The notes below the pieces were generated by a model. That model was not told the origin of the DNA. It saw nothing but the letters and a program-made list of their open reading frames with translations, and did not search any database. The position numbers and the translations under genes are program-made. A stretch of DNA of 6,087 bases from Cyanobacteriota bacterium (lineage in GTDB: Bacteria; Cyanobacteriota; Cyanobacteriia; PCC-6307; Cyanobiaceae). Each line of letters starts with the position of its first letter. Position 1 is the first letter of the stretch. The stretch covers positions 1 to 6,087 of the forward strand of contig JAPLIF010000198.1 in assembly GCA_026389255.1 (NCBI GenBank). The letters are read 5' to 3'. Positions 4,388 to 6,087 of this stretch are shown here, in pieces.

Positions 4388-5596
4388 ATGCCCGTTCCCC
4401 CCTTCAGCCTCGAAGAGCAGCTGAGGCAGCTCGGCGACAGCCTTGACCAGGCTGTTCTGCAGGTGCTGCGCAGTGGCCAGTACATCGGAGGGGGTGTGGT
4501 CACCGCCTTCGAAGCCAGCTTCGCCGAGGCCTGCGCCGTCCCCCACGCGATCGGCTGCAACAGCGGCACCGATGCCCTCATCCTGGCCCTGCGGGCCCTG
4601 GACATCGGCCCCGGGGACGAGGTGATTACGGCGTCCTTCAGCTTCTTCGCCACCGCCGAGGCCATCAGCGCCGTGGGGACCACGCCGGTGTTCGTGGACG
4701 TGGATCCCGCCAGCTATTTGATCGATCTCGATCGCATCGAAGCGGCCCTCACCCCCGCCACCCGTGCCCTGCTGCCGGTCCATCTCTTCGGCCGGCCGGT
4801 GGACATGGAACGGATCAACGCCATCGCCCAGCGCCATGGCCTGCGGGTGATCGAAGACTGCGCCCAGGCGACGGGCGCCAGCTGGGCCGGCCGTCCGGTC
4901 GGCAGCTGGGGGGATGCCGGCTGCTTCAGCTTTTTCCCCACCAAGAACCTGGGGGCCGCCGGCGATGGCGGGGCCGTGGTCTGCCGCGACAGCACCCTGG
5001 CCCAACGCATCCGGGAGCTGGCGGTCCACGGCATGCCGCGCCGGTATCTCCACACCGACCTGGGTTACAACAGCCGCCTTGATGCCTTGCAGGCGGCGGT
5101 CCTCAACGTCAAGTTGCCCCACCTGCCCCTGTGGGTCGAGCGGCGGCGTCGCATCGCCCAGCGCTACCGGGAGGCCCTCGGCGACCTGACCGCCATCCAG
5201 CTCGCCGAGGCCGGCCCCGAAGGCCACAGTTGGAACCAATTCGTGGTGCGGGTGCCGGGTTGCCCCGCCAATCAGGCCAGCTGCGCCGGCCGCTGCACCC
5301 CCTCCAGTGACAGTGCCACCTTCGGCCTGCCGGAAGCCTGTTGCCGCGACTGGCTGAAGCAGCGGCTCCAGGATGAAGGGGTGATCACGATCATCTACTA
5401 CCCGATCCCGATCCATCGCCAGCCGGCCTACGCCGAACTGGGCTATGGACCCGGCAGCCTGCCGGGCACCGAGCGCCTCTGCGCCGAAGTCCTCAGCCTG
5501 CCGATCTTCCCCGAACTGGGTGATGAGCAACAGGAACGGGTGATTACGGCCCTGCGCCAGCTGGTTGCGGCCGGCTCCCCGGTCCTGGCGGCCTGA
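4388..5596 (+). CDS. DegT/DnrJ/EryC1/StrS-family PLP-dependent aminotransferase with Cys-rich insertion
   Basis: This 402-aa fold-type I enzyme should transfer an amino group, typically from glutamate, to the keto group of a nucleotide-linked sugar, as in making amino sugars for lipopolysaccharide, capsule or secondary metabolites. It is cytoplasmic. Visible motifs: GQYIGGGVVTAFEASFA (30-46), the phosphate-binding SGTDAL (59-64), ITASFSFFATAEAI (80-93), VIEDCAQATGA (154-164) with Asp157 contacting the PLP pyridine nitrogen, SFFPTKNLGAAGDGG (181-195) with Lys186 as the Schiff-base lysine, and YNSRLDALQAAVL (227-239). The C-terminal IIYYPIPIHRQPAY (335-348) is also typical. Residues about 291-320 form an unusual insertion with Cys292, 299, 303, 318 and 319. 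The start has AAGG eight bases upstream. It probably heads an operon with the M20 gene 13 bases downstream. The exact sugar substrate cannot be read. Confidence 0.93.
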   Translation: MPVPPFSLEEQLRQLGDSLDQAVLQVLRSGQYIGGGVVTAFEASFAEACAVPHAIGCNSGTDALILALRALDIGPGDEVITASFSFFATAEAISAVGTTPVFVDVDPASYLIDLDRIEAALTPATRALLPVHLFGRPVDMERINAIAQRHGLRVIEDCAQATGASWAGRPVGSWGDAGCFSFFPTKNLGAAGDGGAVVCRDSTLAQRIRELAVHGMPRRYLHTDLGYNSRLDALQAAVLNVKLPHLPLWVERRRRIAQRYREALGDLTAIQLAEAGPEGHSWNQFVVRVPGCPANQASCAGRCTPSSDSATFGLPEACCRDWLKQRLQDEGVITIIYYPIPIHRQPAYAELGYGPGSLPGTERLCAEVLSLPIFPELGDEQQERVITALRQLVAAGSPVLAA

Positions 5597-5599
5597 GGC

Positions 5600-5654
5600 G
5601 GCCCCCACCATGGCCCTGATTCAACGCCTGCAGGACCTGGCCCCCACCATGGCC
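5600..5654 (+). repeat. In-frame 15-bp direct repeat at the M20 start
   Basis: GCCCCCACCATGGCC occurs at 5600-5614, across the chosen start codon, and again at 5640-5654, across Met14. The two copies are 40 bases apart from start to start, while the two ATGs are 39 bases, exactly 13 codons, apart when counted 5610 to 5649; the repeat offset should be rechecked by alignment. Both copies present an ATG in the same reading frame, so two starts are possible. Confidence 0.4.
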
Positions 5655-6087
5655 GCCTGGCGGCGGGACCTGCACGCCCACCCCGAAACGGCCTTCGCAG
5701 AACACCGCACTGCTGCCTTGGTGGCCGAGCGGCTCACCAGCTTCGGCTGTGAGGTGCACACCGGCCTGGCCGGCACCGGCGTGGTCGGGGTGCTGCGGGC
5801 CGGCACCGGCCTGGCCGGTGCTGACCAGGCCGGTGGTTCGGCCCGCAGCATCGGCCTTAGGGCCGACATGGATGCCCTGCCGATCACGGAGGCCAACACC
5901 TTTGACCATGGATCCCGCCACCCGGGCCGCATGCACGCCTGCGGCCACGACGGCCACACCACCATGCTGCTGGGGGCCGCCCAATACCTGGCCGAAACCC
6001 GACGCTTTGACGGCACGGTGGTGCTGATCTTCCAGCCGGCCGAGGAAAACGAGGGCGGCGGCCGGGTGATGGTGCAGCAGGGCCTGG
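5610..6087 (+). CDS. M20-family metal-dependent amidohydrolase (hippurate/IAA-amino acid hydrolase type), 3'-partial
   Basis: The frame is open from ATG 5610 to the window end, giving 159 residues of a protein normally near 390-400. Members hydrolyse the amide bond of N-acyl amino acids using a two-metal centre, usually in the cytoplasm. Typical N-terminal features are WRRDLHAHPE (17-26), SIGLRADMDALPI (80-92), the metal-binding MHACGHDGHTTMLLGAA (108-124) with Cys111 and His113, and IFQPAEENEGGGRVM (140-154) with the catalytic and metal-binding Glu145/Glu146 pair. The remaining ligands lie past the window. The start is ATG 5610, with GAGG eleven bases upstream; ATG 5649 (Met14) is in frame but would remove part of the first helix. 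A Gly/Ala-rich loop at about 64-78 is longer than I expect. It follows the aminotransferase by 13 bases, probably co-transcribed. Confidence 0.92.
   Translation, partial: MALIQRLQDLAPTMAAWRRDLHAHPETAFAEHRTAALVAERLTSFGCEVHTGLAGTGVVGVLRAGTGLAGADQAGGSARSIGLRADMDALPITEANTFDHGSRHPGRMHACGHDGHTTMLLGAAQYLAETRRFDGTVVLIFQPAEENEGGGRVMVQQGL

Noticed and set aside
4097..5611. 504-aa open frame on the - strand opposite the aminotransferase
   Set aside because: It is the antisense of a well-supported PLP enzyme with all key motifs. It is Gly/Ala/Asp/Gln-rich with no domain, as GC-rich shadow frames usually are.
1..6087. CRISPR array, tRNA, rRNA or insertion sequence
   Set aside because: I looked for regularly spaced repeats, cloverleaf-like segments, transposase motifs and terminal inverted repeats and saw none.

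Overview
The window is GC-rich DNA, probably from a unicellular cyanobacterium of the Synechococcus/Cyanobium type. This is an inference: it rests on the high GC, the gene mix (a cyanobacterial-style Sfp/HetI phosphopantetheinyl transferase, a phytase-like esterase, a DegT aminotransferase and an M20 amidohydrolase), and remembered resemblance. No database was searched. I saw no perfect GCGATCGC (HIP1) octamer, so the assignment stays tentative.

Layout: (1) Bases 1-724, + strand, hold the C-terminal part of a phytase-like esterase whose family domain seems to end near base 630 and then runs into an unrelated tail. (2) Bases 700-2569 form an accessory block entirely on the - strand. In transcription order it contains an AbrB-like antitoxin with a PIN toxin (2569 to 2001), a ribbon-helix-helix antitoxin with a second PIN toxin (1804 to 1199), and a small single-span membrane protein (963 to 700). 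(3) Bases 2570-3010 have no convincing gene; one weak - strand ORF may be a remnant. (4) Bases 3011-3760, + strand, encode the phosphopantetheinyl transferase. (5) Bases 3768-4260, - strand, encode a lipoprotein-like protein interrupted by an apparent one-base frameshift. (6) Bases 4388-6087, + strand, carry a DegT/DnrJ/EryC1 aminotransferase followed after 13 nt by an M20 amidohydrolase that runs off the window end, a probable operon.

How the genes relate: each VapBC pair should form its own toxin-antitoxin complex, with the antitoxin made first and the toxin translated by coupling (an adjacent TGA/ATG in one pair, a 4-nt GTGA overlap in the other). They differ in antitoxin class and in the state of the PIN active site. 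The phosphopantetheinyl transferase would activate carrier proteins. The aminotransferase would act on an activated keto-sugar. No pathway link among these genes is evident.

I did not find a clearly new multi-gene system. The points most worth a second look are the frameshifted lipoprotein, the VapC lacking its fourth acidic residue, the AbrB-type antitoxin lacking its N-terminal half, the cysteine-rich insertion in the aminotransferase, and the altered KEA motif in the phosphopantetheinyl transferase.
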